46,697 nt of DNA, taken from positions 1-46,697 of the IMG/VR virus record IMGVR_UViG_3300023196_003246; one strand, given 5' to 3'. This DNA is from a virus. The notes beneath the pieces are model-generated. The model did not search any database, was not told where the DNA came from, and worked only from the letters and a program-made list of their open reading frames with translations. The translations under genes were made by a program, and so were the position numbers. Of this stretch, positions 39,001-44,379 are shown one piece after another; within the stretch, counting starts at the first letter, position 1, and each line of letters starts with the position of its first letter.

Positions 39001-39887
39001 TATGTCTTTGTATCTCTAGTAAAAACTTCAACATTAGATACGGATGCTGTAGATATTGGAATTGTAGAATTATCAGGCGATCTATAAATTGCTTGACCTT
39101 CTAACTCAAATGGATCACCGGAAATAATCTCTGCAACAACTACTTCTCTTCTAATATATTCTGCTCCGGATGGTTTTATCAGTCTGTTTTCTAAATCTAA
39201 AACATTTGCCCCAACACCATAAAGAACTTTAAAAAGAACTCTTATGGATTCTGCAATACCCTTACCTTGATAAAAGTCTCTAATTTGTCTGATAAAGTTT
39301 GAAACGTCTAAATCAGAAACAAAAGATTGATTTTCAAATCCTGGAGCAAATGCAACTTTAATTTTTTTATAAAACTCTTGTAAGAACAATGAGCTTAAAT
39401 TCGATACACTATCCCCTTGAGAATGTGATTCTGCTTCAGTATCAGAAAAACTTACTGTTTGCTTGTTTATATTAGAGAAATCTTTTTCAATATTATTTAC
39501 ATATCCATCAATACCTGAGAATCCCCTAATACAATCAAGAAACTCAGTGTCAGTTTTTGATGTATAGGTGATAATTTCACCACCAATTTTTAAAAGTCCA
39601 TATTCTTTTGGATATCCCTTCGTTGAAGATACAACAATATTTGTATCTGAAGAAGTTATATCATTAGAAAGAGTAGTCTTCCCAACAAGAACTTCGGGAA
39701 TTAAATTATCTAATTTTAAATATCTGTCAAGATTATTAATTAAATCATCAGGAGAACCTTGACTTTCCTGAGAAATATAATATTGTTTGAAAAATTCAAC
39801 CGCTTTTGGGAATTCTGTGACTAAAAATTCTGGAAGTTGACTCTCAATAATTTTATTAAGTTGCAACTTTTTTTCAAAATGCGACAT
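27069..39887 (-). CDS. 7: Giant baseplate wedge protein gp7-like, 4272 aa
   Basis: Fills the place between genes 6 and 8 and starts with a segment shared by cyanophage gp7 proteins (LNKIIESQLPEFLVTEFPKA, VEFFKQYY, DLINNLDRYL, then IRQIRDFYQGKGIAESIRVL). At 4272 aa it is about four times T4 gp7 (1032) and takes over a quarter of the window. The extra length is a modular array: about a dozen Gly-Tyr-Pro repeats (for example GSGYVNPRIQIP, GSGYSGTTLGVKF, GIGYDPNTTTIRV); at least eight copies of a second unit of the type NHGFNTGEIVEY; and a YHYH-like domain (GWAFDGNPIYGPYGYKD ... PEFPNGTYAYFAG) near residues 1256-1346. No frameshift or stop interrupts it. The array probably forms a baseplate-rim or fibre-like extension. 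Shine-Dalgarno-like GAGAGGAAA precedes the ATG. Confidence 0.9.
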   Translation of the reverse strand: MSHFEKKLQLNKIIESQLPEFLVTEFPKAVEFFKQYYISQESQGSPDDLINNLDRYLKLDNLIPEVLVGKTTLSNDITSSDTNIVVSSTKGYPKEYGLLKIGGEIITYTSKTDTEFLDCIRGFSGIDGYVNNIEKDFSNINKQTVSFSDTEAESHSQGDSVSNLSSLFLQEFYKKIKVAFAPGFENQSFVSDLDVSNFIRQIRDFYQGKGIAESIRVLFKVLYGVGANVLDLENRLIKPSGAEYIRREVVVAEIISGDPFELEGQAIYRSPDNSTIPISTASVSNVEVFTRDTKTYYKLELFVGYDDNSSFENAFIVPGFSKAVESAAVGADIITVDSTIGFDESKTIVSGNNNIKFTSKSVNQFFGCTGITEEINTTDEVRSEVFVYGFGNGDSDRRVDIRLTGVLSNFVEIDDISLLQTGEEIRVLSAGENIANPENDSSYKEIFANSWIYNTSARYTVQSIVGSTFVLSSKIDKSSLKVGDTIDVLIGSSETISTSNATISSINQSLNQVVVSNLGSFTANPLLNYSIRRKIQKVSSSNVGLSLGNDKYFANIQNLYCDDNSTLGYVASLSLPEYDIEDTLIESQLANGTEINFDGYNTTNKTYSILKFATNVKFIDGDRVKYTSDKPIIGLQSEESYIIGVVASNKIRLYISSSLLSSGTDFVEFNPNSDTSATHTFTLLSQKSRIIEPLPILRKYPLNKRIVSKSSSDRGTLHIGQLIDGVQISSPKSKDKIYYGPLTDFEVFNGGTDYDIINPPELSITTGAGSSAFAEPIISGSVSEVLIDPQDFDVSGISAVTLTGANGSGCILQPIIGSRFRTLKFDSRALSLGGGVDSNDETITFLTPHNLSQFQKVTYISNGNIELGIGEFQDSTNSLDNRLVSGDEYLIKIVNTSSIKLFNNFEDASSGINTIGFSTATTESGIHEFRTIPTPSLKKIQVIDSGSGYQHRKLRVKSSGISTQYDKITFKNHGFNTGEIVEYSTQETVEGNQLITGIATDVQYSIQKLDDDNFRLINVGIAATLTNDLTRSKYVEITGIGSGYHVFQYPQITVSASVSFGSTITGTLNFTPIVTGSIIDSYLYESGAGYGSTVLNLQKQPIISVKNGKLAQLNPIISGGRIIEVQILGSGKEYFSTPELIIENENNVGSGAILRPVIVDRQITDVIIINEGIGYDPNTTTIRVKSRGSGAIFNTKIRSLSVNDAERYAKDSILKTKKIFGRLKENDSESGLEYSVYGYSEDLANVFDDNINKDHSKIIGWAFDGNPIYGPYGYKDAVNPTSVSLITTGYSLDALSVFNRPNISTFEEGYFIEDYKFNDSGDLDSHNGRFCKTPEFPNGTYAYFAGVTTSNVSNTLIPLYPYFVGNTFKSKLDDDNLYLNQSFDFNNSNLVRNVFPYKIADKGADYDFIDEGYESFPQRTFVTAVTKGSVEKIKILSGGENYQVGDTINFDESETKGSGLSIKVSELVGKNVFEINTNLDQYPSSVFIRDSQFQVSAYFEHGFDINNNENILVSGLTTSIANIKGTHKVGISSDTIGLAATMSSYTTSGGITEDIFIDRLADVSIGSTITIHSDDGTTIANETIRVLNNYGNGVIKVKRFGDTGIAHTLSSEVNLIPDRIKIQAKTPYFKSSRSKLIYFNSDNAVGFGTTTNGAIEKTITIGGVDNVVQIPTRQIYLPNHRFNTGEEIRFSMNDSSVTGADVLIVSNESDSTQFNLPENRSITATVYVINKSPNYIGLTTQVGLTTFTEGLYFRSGGSDNAEYLLKNNPTQVIGDVDRLITTVSTSSTHGLKNNDVITLDVKPNTIVGLGTTAAATLVYREDTNSLLINPIGINSSAINLTTNTITFTNHGFETGEKVFYDSTEIASGLTTGFYYTIRDGRNTFRLAETLYETNSNTENVVNIVGTGATVHTLGKINPKISVVKNSDIKFLLSDPSLTGYKFKIFYDENFQNEFITSYDDTNFNIERMGVAGVGTASVTLKYSNNIPTKLFYAIEKAGYISTADTDVKNYSEIDYVKSEYNGTYNISGVTSTSFNISPYKLPSVLKYTVDKECDEATYRTKSNTARSSIGAVKILSDGFNYERLPKFIDVSSENGVNANLIAISTSIGKLAKFRIDNIGYAYPSDKTLRPEAALPTKLNIDNLDTVSKLNIINGGSKYITPPKLLLWNTKNNFVVDDSSLKPIVPNTSISDVEQIAPIRGLESESHRIIAVNNSNGVGINSIISGSSGVATCTLKTPILGFTTSIFATGDQIFVEGIELLGTNGQGYNSENYNYRFFKIDSFVNSNPAKLTFSLVDSEGVGLTTNPGIAKTNQSGYATIINKNHYPDIEVLQSRSSFERNEGLFVDNGSGYIETPAFISLVRDDFIKTVGSYTFNVGDKIKGKLTGTIAEIVSLDNERSKFTLNYSSKQEFGWKDDRGKLSEDYQVIPDNDYYQNLSYSVKSSIPWSVMSGPLNSIVHPAGMKNFADVGITSSVDSAVGLAGSTRAISVLDIFSENKVWTINNFDVAIDDDVRTLGSGIEQSKFLKIKNRKLANYSECRTNRVLIHDDISGNFSTKGDISNSLEIEEIAINNTNVRYLIQIIDPNTLDVQISELIAQTTTLNSHLFEKNLAVSAGLSTNTNQKLGEFSLNIQNEIKTLIFTPTDPFNIDLDIKVLKRVYSNSFAGIATQSVGSIDLVNSNIIGISSVGTASSEKALYEIDSTDFNAAFVSIEMINRFDLSDFINIEAFVNFDGTNTYLSEYYFDSNNLSYSSSTVGIITSVYDGVGIITVSVKHAGIETSTYDVRSNIIEFTKSGADDTYRFLRSGQPAGNERSVLFDCVSDVHAGITTIAEYNRSIISSVSSLVRVSVGSSSALHQVTALCDTSEVTVIPGLFVATAGSAGLGSFGGKIVGNNFFVNFYPDDSSVDYTTQSFNEVFYTSSDFNNVPNTLVYNSVEQDLFLSSFDAFNGKRANKISFDLKHEGTPIYEKVFNPTDTNTFNPVTGVITINDHFFNTGEELIYTPGSTFIGVGQTEVGIGETSNYLGVVTDQLPEKVYPIVANPNTFRLATTREFANAGIAVTFTNLGEGNAHKLEVTKKLSKTVIGLDGIVQQPITFTPISHILENNGFHNVAGVGTIPVGISTFNISGISSIQPRDLVKIDNEYMKVVEVGLSTNVAGELLGPINGIIQAGSAATFNTISVIRASVGSTATPHDDGANVQIYRGSYDIVGSKVHFTDPPTGSARTRRDESNLPFVTSVFSGRTFLRSNYDTNMVFDDISSQFTGVGQTFTMKVGGANTTGVSNGNGILFLNGVFQPPSTINNLGNNYGFSNLSGISSVKFSGITSENGSYIQSDFDINQNQLPRGGLIVSLGSTPGLGYAPLYGAKVKADLTNGTISDIVGVNTYRKPVGITTADYNNVTGVIEIETSTNHYLKGGERVQLVGLHFTCTQAHAGVTTTVFPDHDRSFNIVNILSADKLAVQVGPSTIIHNYVGFGSVFKHFSLSNGSGYRDPVSIGVTDLAFEHKFVSAGINSIFSGSNTFTATNAEYTSYTGSLILTIPSHGLVVGNQIGIDTGAIIFTCSEDNFFTEQPYPRATDPIAGTTTAVISATANTIQVNVGPGGGAGTGAEISATVGIGGTLILSIDNGGSGYVNPRIQIPEPTYENMEIVGVSRIGVGPTTDCGDNLLLNVTIGTANTNVGIGSTLFQVNSFNIRRDGYAFQIGDVFKVSGLVTASHLSQPISDFELEVVETFNDSMSSWSFGEMNYIDSIESFQDDSRQRFPLIYQGELLSFELDLNSQLSSAIDLNAVLIIFVNGVLQQPGSSYTFEGGTSFIFNEAPSKSDKVDIFFYLGENNVDVIIVDVDETFKIGDEILVKKHPGFILTKEQNVDRTILDILSADTLETEIYIGPGINENDFKPINWTKQKRDKFIKGDFVYKTRDSIEPRVFPTAKVIYDVSAGTNQIFVDNAQFFNYEENNYAISINSVKGLLVEGTNPVSAGITVTVGASGTISDLTINNVGSGYSGTTLGVKFTAPLDIGVGVGTTATATVSIVGGSIDSATITNIGFGYSITNPPQAIVEVPKGKQELIENITNVEGFTGIITGISTTSGIGDCGMALNIDYDAIQFANNNSATNSLIVGYPVYIYDTSVGHGVTTVDGNDNSTVGIGSTFLDAVYIVHAVSNAGNKGRITCNIHSNTNIVGIATTGTYLINNPNLTVSAGKLSWGRLYNPIDGITRKNPVSIGVTGLTIDSGLSTFPSIQRKDFGFKNSGALRKQSNGPDASQNSSGFTIL

Positions 39888-39893
39888 ACTTTT

Positions 39894-41801
39894 TTATTTC
39901 CTCTCTAATGTTCCGTTTGAGTAACTTGAAGTATAATAATCTCTTGTGAAAGAAACTCCAGAAATATCTTCACCAGATGCAATTACATCTTTAATCATAT
40001 TTATTGTACTATTTGAAACATCAAAACTCAGATAAAGATCTTTCAATCCAACAATATCATTTGATTCTGGGAATGCTTGAATCTCAATAGTATTATTTGG
40101 AAGAGAAGTTTCTTCTATATTAATAGTATTTAAAATAATTTCTCCCTTCTCATAATCAACAATTCCAGCGTCTTTATTAACAACTATACTTTCTCCTGTA
40201 GTAGTTTGTTTTACTATAGAAAGAACACCTATTTTTGAATTAGCACTTCCTGGAGTATCAGTAAGAAAAACTGTTGAAGGATCTCCAGAAACTTTAAATC
40301 CAGTGCTCTTTATATTATATCCATTTGAGTTTACATGAAATCTATTACCAAAACAAAGTTCATATTGAGCAAATTGATTAATAAGTGCTCGTAAATCTCT
40401 TCTAACTTTTATCTTTGTTATATTGGAAGTAATTGCAGAGTCAACTCTATCAATAAGTTGGAGAATTTTACTATACTTAAATCTTCCGCCAAATCTGTTA
40501 ATATCAACATCTTGTGAGTAGATTGATAATGCATCTACAATATTAGTTTTCAAATCATCAACTTCGGAAACTTGATTACTATTAAAGTAAATTGCAGAAT
40601 CAATCTCAACATAAAGAACTTTAAGATCAACTATATTTTGATTAATACCTGCAATAGAATATTGCTTCAATTTATTTAAAATACTTTGTTTGTCAAAATC
40701 TGAAATATAAGTGCCGTTCTTTGGTTTAATACTAATCTGAACATTACCAAACTTAGGCGGACTTAATTCCTCACCACCAACTACTGCTACAGATTCAGTG
40801 TTTGGATAGATTGTTTGGATGATTGCTTCATAATCTCTTGCTGTAACTGCTCTAGATTGCGCTGCATAGAGTCTAGGAGCAAAATACTTAATAGACGACA
40901 CATTCTCAATATCACCACCATTAATCGCCCTCTGAGTGGTAGTTACGTTAATGATATCAGAGGGAATTACTCTTTTATTTTCTCCATCTATGAAGTTACC
41001 CTGAAAGTCAAATTCTGACGGACCATTACCTGCTTTACCCTCAGTTATAATATATCTTACTGTAACGATGGCATTATTTTCTAATGGTCTGCCAAAATAA
41101 CCATCACCGAATAAGAGTTCATATTTCTCATCTTGAATCTCTTGAATGAGATAAATTTCAGAATTTTTATTTACATCTAAAATATTATCTGCTCTACGAT
41201 ATTCTCTTCCAAGTCCACTATCATTAATACCTTTTACATATATTCTTATAGTTGAAGAATCAACGTTAGGATTATCAATAATGAATCTTTGATCAGTTGC
41301 AGTATTAACTAAAAATTGTTTTGAAAGTGAAGAACCTTGATATATTTTAACTGGTTTATCAGTAGTTCCAAACTTTGCTTGTCCATTAACGACTTGTGCA
41401 GTCAGATCCTCTGGAATTGAAAAGCGATATGATGTATTATCAAACGCTCCAACACACACTAGACCTGCTGTAAGTGTGATAAAAGTACTATTGGTAGTCG
41501 TTGGTACAGAAAATGTTATGTCTGCCGTAGAGGCGGTTTTAGAGCGAGGTACATAACCAATATTTCTTGCAAGTGAGACAACGTTTTCACGTACTGTTGC
41601 CGCATCTAAGAAAGATTCATTAACAACAAGATTTGCATTAAATGCATTAATATACGTGTTGTATGCTAATGTATCAATCAAAACTGAAAAATTAGACCCC
41701 TCAAAATCAAAATCCGTGAAATTTGAATTTGCACGAAGATAATCTTTGATCTGGGTCTTGATTTGATCGAAATCTAAGTTAGTAAACTGTGTAAAAGGCA
41801 T
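39894..41801 (-). CDS. 6: Baseplate wedge protein gp6
   Basis: Core of the wedge and of the inner ring that holds the baseplate together. Length is 635 aa (T4: 660). Hallmarks are the start FTQFTNLDFDQIKTQIKDYL followed by SNFTDFDFEGSNFSVLIDTL, and FLDAATVRENVVSLARNIGY near residue 70-90, all typical of the gp6/phage J-like baseplate family. Its order after gene 25 is that of many T4-like cyanophages. An AAGG lies just before the ATG, inside the end of gene 25 (3-base gap). Confidence 0.96.
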   Translation of the reverse strand: MPFTQFTNLDFDQIKTQIKDYLRANSNFTDFDFEGSNFSVLIDTLAYNTYINAFNANLVVNESFLDAATVRENVVSLARNIGYVPRSKTASTADITFSVPTTTNSTFITLTAGLVCVGAFDNTSYRFSIPEDLTAQVVNGQAKFGTTDKPVKIYQGSSLSKQFLVNTATDQRFIIDNPNVDSSTIRIYVKGINDSGLGREYRRADNILDVNKNSEIYLIQEIQDEKYELLFGDGYFGRPLENNAIVTVRYIITEGKAGNGPSEFDFQGNFIDGENKRVIPSDIINVTTTQRAINGGDIENVSSIKYFAPRLYAAQSRAVTARDYEAIIQTIYPNTESVAVVGGEELSPPKFGNVQISIKPKNGTYISDFDKQSILNKLKQYSIAGINQNIVDLKVLYVEIDSAIYFNSNQVSEVDDLKTNIVDALSIYSQDVDINRFGGRFKYSKILQLIDRVDSAITSNITKIKVRRDLRALINQFAQYELCFGNRFHVNSNGYNIKSTGFKVSGDPSTVFLTDTPGSANSKIGVLSIVKQTTTGESIVVNKDAGIVDYEKGEIILNTINIEETSLPNNTIEIQAFPESNDIVGLKDLYLSFDVSNSTINMIKDVIASGEDISGVSFTRDYYTSSYSNGTLERK

Positions 41802-41804
41802 ATT

Positions 41805-42206
41805 TTACCTTGTCGATTCTAATATGAATGAAAACTGTTGTGATGCAAAATCTTGTCCCACGATATCATAGAAAACAATGACATCAAAACTATTATCATC
41901 AGGTCTTGGATCTACTTGAACACGCAAATTTGCTACTCTAGGATCGTAAAAATTAATAGTATTCAAGATTTGATTACGAATTGCATTGGCAGTACCAACG
42001 TCAACGAAATCAAATAGACTTTTACGTACATCAGAACCCAACTTAGAGTTAAAAAATCTTTCAGTTGGAATAGTTTCAACTAAATTACGAATAGATCTTG
42101 TGATTGCACGCTCATTTACCATTACAGGAAGATCCTTCGTCACCGGATGGGGATCAAATGAAAAACTAATATCTTTAAAGGCGCGTGAAATCCTCTTTGT
42201 AGGCAT
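41805..42206 (-). CDS. 25: Baseplate wedge protein gp25
   Basis: Wedge protein of the gpW/gp25 family, with a lysozyme-like fold but no required enzymatic role; in contractile machines it starts sheath polymerisation with gp6. At 133 aa it is the same size as T4 gp25 (132). Family signs are RSIRNLVETIPTERFFNSKL, FDFVDVGTANAIRNQILNTI and DPRVANLRVQVDPRPDDN. An exact TATAAATA lies 23 bases before its ATG, so it probably heads the 25-6-7 late transcript. No Shine-Dalgarno is visible. Confidence 0.96.
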   Translation of the reverse strand: MPTKRISRAFKDISFSFDPHPVTKDLPVMVNERAITRSIRNLVETIPTERFFNSKLGSDVRKSLFDFVDVGTANAIRNQILNTINFYDPRVANLRVQVDPRPDDNSFDVIVFYDIVGQDFASQQFSFILESTR

Positions 42207-42229
42207 TGAGCGTTTATTTTCTATAGATT

Positions 42230-42237
42230 TATTTATA
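42230..42237 (-). promoter_or_regulatory. T4-type late promoter TATAAATA before gene 25
   Basis: Exact TATAAATA on the minus strand in the 45-base gap between the 47-aa gene and gene 25, 23 bases before the ATG. Likely start of the long baseplate transcript. Confidence 0.78.
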
Positions 42238-42251
42238 CCTTATGTTGAAAA

Positions 42252-42395
42252 TTATTGATTTACATCCTTTTCTAAATCTATTTTGTCTGAATCATCAATT
42301 TTTTTGGGAGTTTTCCAATAATCTGTAATTAAACTAGTGGTTCCCCACATTTTATACATGTACTTGGTATCTCTATCAACATGATATTTTGCCAT
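42252..42395 (-). CDS. Tiny protein, 47 aa, function unknown
   Basis: Reads MAKYHVDRDTKYMYKMWGTT at the start, then a charged tail (KKIDDSDKIDLEKD). It has a strong Shine-Dalgarno GGGGGAG four bases before the ATG, and the ATG lies one base after the TAA stop of the upstream 43-aa gene. The strong ribosome site and the tight spacing make it credible despite its size. I recognise the type from cyanophage clusters near gene 25 but know no function. Confidence 0.7.
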   Translation of the reverse strand: MAKYHVDRDTKYMYKMWGTTSLITDYWKTPKKIDDSDKIDLEKDVNQ

Positions 42396-42396
42396 T

Positions 42397-42528
42397 TTAC
42401 TCCCCCTCAGTTAAATTTTGAGGTTCATCTTCTTTATCAGTGTTTTTATTATCACCAACAACTTCACGAATTAGTTTTTCATGCTGTTTTGCCGGTAAAT
42501 TATCCAAGAAATCATTCATTGGTTCCAT
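42397..42528 (-). CDS. Tiny acidic protein, 43 aa, function unknown
   Basis: Starts MEPMNDFLDNLPAKQHEKLI and ends in a Glu/Asp-rich tail. I chose ATG 42528 because GGAG stands 7 bases before it; the longer in-frame extension to 42609 would lie entirely inside the 225-aa gene. The ATG overlaps the last 17 bases of the 225-aa gene in another frame, so the pair is probably translationally coupled. The AKQHEKLIREVV segment looks helical. No function is known. Confidence 0.62.
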   Translation of the reverse strand: MEPMNDFLDNLPAKQHEKLIREVVGDNKNTDKEDEPQNLTEGE

Positions 42529-43189
42529 TTTCTTTCTCCTGTTGGCGTTCTTTTGCTGTTTTCCAGTGATATTCGTCTTCACGACCCATACCGAGTCGTT
42601 CAAATCCATTTTCTACCTGATAATATTGAGTAGAAACTTTAAAATCAGGCATTTTTGGTTCTATAGGTGTCAAACTATTATCAAAAATTCTTAATCTATT
42701 GTTTGGATAGAGTGCATACTGACCATTATTAAGTTCAATTAGGTTATGAGACTTATGTTCAGCAGGATTTTCACTTGTTGCCCAGTCTACGTAGTCTGGA
42801 TCATGATGATAATTGTCAATAGTACAAACATAAGTACCTTTTTGAATATCAAAGTCGCGTGTGTAGCATTCAAAATCCATTGAACCAATAAATTTCTTAT
42901 CTACACTGACGACACCATAGTCCATACAATTCCAGAACTGTAAATTAGGCAAATCCATATCTGGATCAGGAGTTTTTGGTTCTGAAACAAAAGCGGAAAT
43001 CGGTAATTTATCATACATTGCCGCATATTCAGGCAAATAGGTTTCAAAATAAAAAGTACGTCCAGGAATTGATTTAACCGTTACCCAAATACCTTTTACA
43101 AATTCCCCATGCCCACTTTGATGATCAGTTAGGTATTCTTTACGAACCCATACTTCCTGAGAAGGAAGATTAGCAATCAAACAAGACAT
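42512..43189 (-). CDS. Conserved cyanophage protein, 225 aa, function unknown
   Basis: Starts MSCLIANLPSQEVWVRKEYL, with later blocks GIWVTVKSIPGRTFYFETYL, LPISAFVSEP, LQFWNCMDYGVV, KGTYVCTIDNYHHDPDY and MPDFKVSTQYY. I recognise this protein type as a recurrent cyanophage hypothetical; its enzymatic or structural role is unknown to me. It has many aromatic residues and mixed alpha/beta character, no signal peptide and no clear catalytic motif. It is the first gene after the intrinsic terminator at 43.23 kb. A TCTAAATA (one mismatch to TATAAATA) lies 14 bases before the ATG, but this is too close to call confidently. No Shine-Dalgarno is visible. Confidence 0.8.
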   Translation of the reverse strand: MSCLIANLPSQEVWVRKEYLTDHQSGHGEFVKGIWVTVKSIPGRTFYFETYLPEYAAMYDKLPISAFVSEPKTPDPDMDLPNLQFWNCMDYGVVSVDKKFIGSMDFECYTRDFDIQKGTYVCTIDNYHHDPDYVDWATSENPAEHKSHNLIELNNGQYALYPNNRLRIFDNSLTPIEPKMPDFKVSTQYYQVENGFERLGMGREDEYHWKTAKERQQEKENGTNE

Positions 43190-43224
43190 ATAATCTTTAA
43201 TTTTATTTAGAGTGGTATAAGCAT

Positions 43225-43251
43225 AAAAAAAAGGAGGACCCTTAGATCCTC
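43225..43251 (-). terminator. Intrinsic (rho-independent) terminator after the 49-aa gene
   Basis: On the minus strand a 7-bp stem GAGGATC / GGTCCTC (one G-T pair) with loop TAAG is followed by C and then eight T residues. It begins 6 bases past the stop of the 49-aa gene. It is the only complete stem-plus-T-tract I saw in the window and should end the auxiliary-gene transcript coming from 45.2-44.4 kb. Confidence 0.88.
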
Positions 43252-43254
43252 ATA

Positions 43255-43262
43255 TATTTATT
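43255..43262 (-). promoter_or_regulatory. Possible late promoter AATAAATA overlapping the terminator entrance
   Basis: AATAAATA on the minus strand overlaps the stop of the 49-aa gene and ends 3 bases before the terminator stem. If used, transcription would start about inside the 5' arm of the hairpin and read into the 225-aa gene. The match is a variant and the region is AT-rich, so this is tentative. Confidence 0.35.
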
Positions 43263-43407
43263 TTCCTTGTCCGCGATATGCTTTCTTTGCATTATTGCGA
43301 GAAGTCGCGGCATACTTCGTATTTTTACCATTGCCTTGACGAGTATTCTTGGGATTTCCGGGCATAAACCCGTCTTTGTAAATACCAGTCTTTGATTTAA
43401 CTGCCAT
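43258..43407 (-). CDS. Tiny basic protein, 49 aa, function unknown
   Basis: Starts MAVKSKTGIYKDGFMPGNPK and continues with many Asn, Lys, Gly and Ala residues (KNTKYAATSRNNAKKAYRGQ). It is basic, without Cys, and probably largely unstructured, so nucleic-acid contact is possible. A clear Shine-Dalgarno GGAGTT lies 4-5 bases before the ATG. It overlaps nothing and is followed by the terminator. Small proteins of this kind recur in cyanophages; the function is unknown. Confidence 0.72.
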   Translation of the reverse strand: MAVKSKTGIYKDGFMPGNPKNTRQGNGKNTKYAATSRNNAKKAYRGQGK

Positions 43408-43415
43408 AATAACTC

Positions 43416-43571
43416 CTATGATTTAATGATTTTTGTCTTGAGGTCCTCAGGACGTGGAGAACCTTTTTGATAGTATTCAATTGCAAGGTCTCCCATAATA
43501 TTAAAGTACTCAGATTTTGTTAAGTTTTCGTGTAGTACTTTCTCCTTATGGAGAATAGTATAGTTCTCCAT
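43416..43571 (-). CDS. Small conserved cyanophage protein, 51 aa, function unknown
   Basis: Starts MENYTILHKEKVLHENLTKS and continues EYFNIMGDLAIEYYQKGSPR. I recognise the pattern (an ILHKEKVLHENLT block, then a helical EYF-x2-M-x-DLA segment) as a small protein found in many cyanomyoviruses; no function is known to me. It starts 7 bases after the glycosyltransferase stop. No strong Shine-Dalgarno is visible. Confidence 0.75.
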   Translation of the reverse strand: MENYTILHKEKVLHENLTKSEYFNIMGDLAIEYYQKGSPRPEDLKTKIIKS

Positions 43572-43578
43572 AATAATA

Positions 43579-44340
43579 TCAGATCACGCGAGTTTTTTCG
43601 TGCCCAACGCGAACGCGAGGATCACACCAAATCTCAAATCCTGCTTCCTTTGCATCTAAACAGAATGATACATCCTCTCCACACATATCTTGTACTTCAC
43701 CAGATTCAAAGACTTGCATCTTCGGTGCAAACCAAGGATAAGATAAACCTTCGTGCTCAAAGACTCCATGCTTGATCAATAACCATCCAAATCCTGCATA
43801 GTCTACAGTAAATGGTTTACGACGCTTTGAAATAGTCTCCCCAGTCTCATGATTCATGACTCCACCATTATTACGGAAATCATCTTCTTCCATCCAATGT
43901 GCAACACTTGTAGTTTGACCATCTTCGGTCATATACCACCCACTTGCAATATCTTGGTCCATCAAAACTAATTGATAAAACTTCTCAGTGTTAAACACAA
44001 TATCACTATCAATCCATAGTTGATAATCATACTTTAATTTACCATCCCATGGTTTCTGATTTGGTCCACGTAATACATTTGCACCAAGACACTTGCAACG
44101 TGCAAAGTTTACCATTGAACTATAGTCTTGTGATATTTGAATACTTGCACCACATTGTACAAGATCAAAACATAGTTGTACAAAATTCTTCAAATAAACA
44201 TAAGATACTCCACGACCAGGAAGACAGAAGACTACTGTCTTTCCTCTAAGCATTTCTCTTGCTTTATCATAATCCCACTCTTGCTCCGCTGCCTTTGGCT
44301 TCGCAGGTGTTTTTGCTTTTACTGTAAATCCTTTTGCCAT
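43579..44340 (-). CDS. Glycosyltransferase-like protein, 253 aa
   Basis: Probable GT-A fold sugar transferase that moves a sugar from a nucleotide donor, perhaps to phage DNA, a virion protein or host surface glycan; the substrate cannot be read from sequence. Evidence: a Rossmann-like start KTVVFCLPGRGVSYVYLKNF (34-53), a DxD metal/nucleotide motif in YQLWIDSDIVF (DSD 111-113), the acceptor-side block YAGFGWLLIKHGVFE, and GEDVSFCLDAKEAGFEIWCD (221-240), ending in VRVGHEK with a late His247. The N-terminal 20 residues are Lys/Pro/Ala-rich and look like a flexible tail. A near-consensus host promoter lies 40-68 bases upstream. Such genes are common cyanophage auxiliary genes. Confidence 0.82.
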   Translation of the reverse strand: MAKGFTVKAKTPAKPKAAEQEWDYDKAREMLRGKTVVFCLPGRGVSYVYLKNFVQLCFDLVQCGASIQISQDYSSMVNFARCKCLGANVLRGPNQKPWDGKLKYDYQLWIDSDIVFNTEKFYQLVLMDQDIASGWYMTEDGQTTSVAHWMEEDDFRNNGGVMNHETGETISKRRKPFTVDYAGFGWLLIKHGVFEHEGLSYPWFAPKMQVFESGEVQDMCGEDVSFCLDAKEAGFEIWCDPRVRVGHEKTRVI

Positions 44341-44360
44341 AATTAGGTCAAGTTTTGAAT

Positions 44361-44374
44361 TTGAATCGATTCAA
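44361..44374. promoter_or_regulatory. Perfect 14-bp palindrome at the start of the glycosyltransferase transcript
   Basis: TTGAATCGATTCAA reads the same on both strands and begins about 6 bases after the -10 box of the promoter at 44380-44408, that is, at the expected transcription start. A dimeric regulator binding here would block the promoter. No protein is shown to bind it. Confidence 0.5.
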
Positions 44375-44379
44375 CAATA

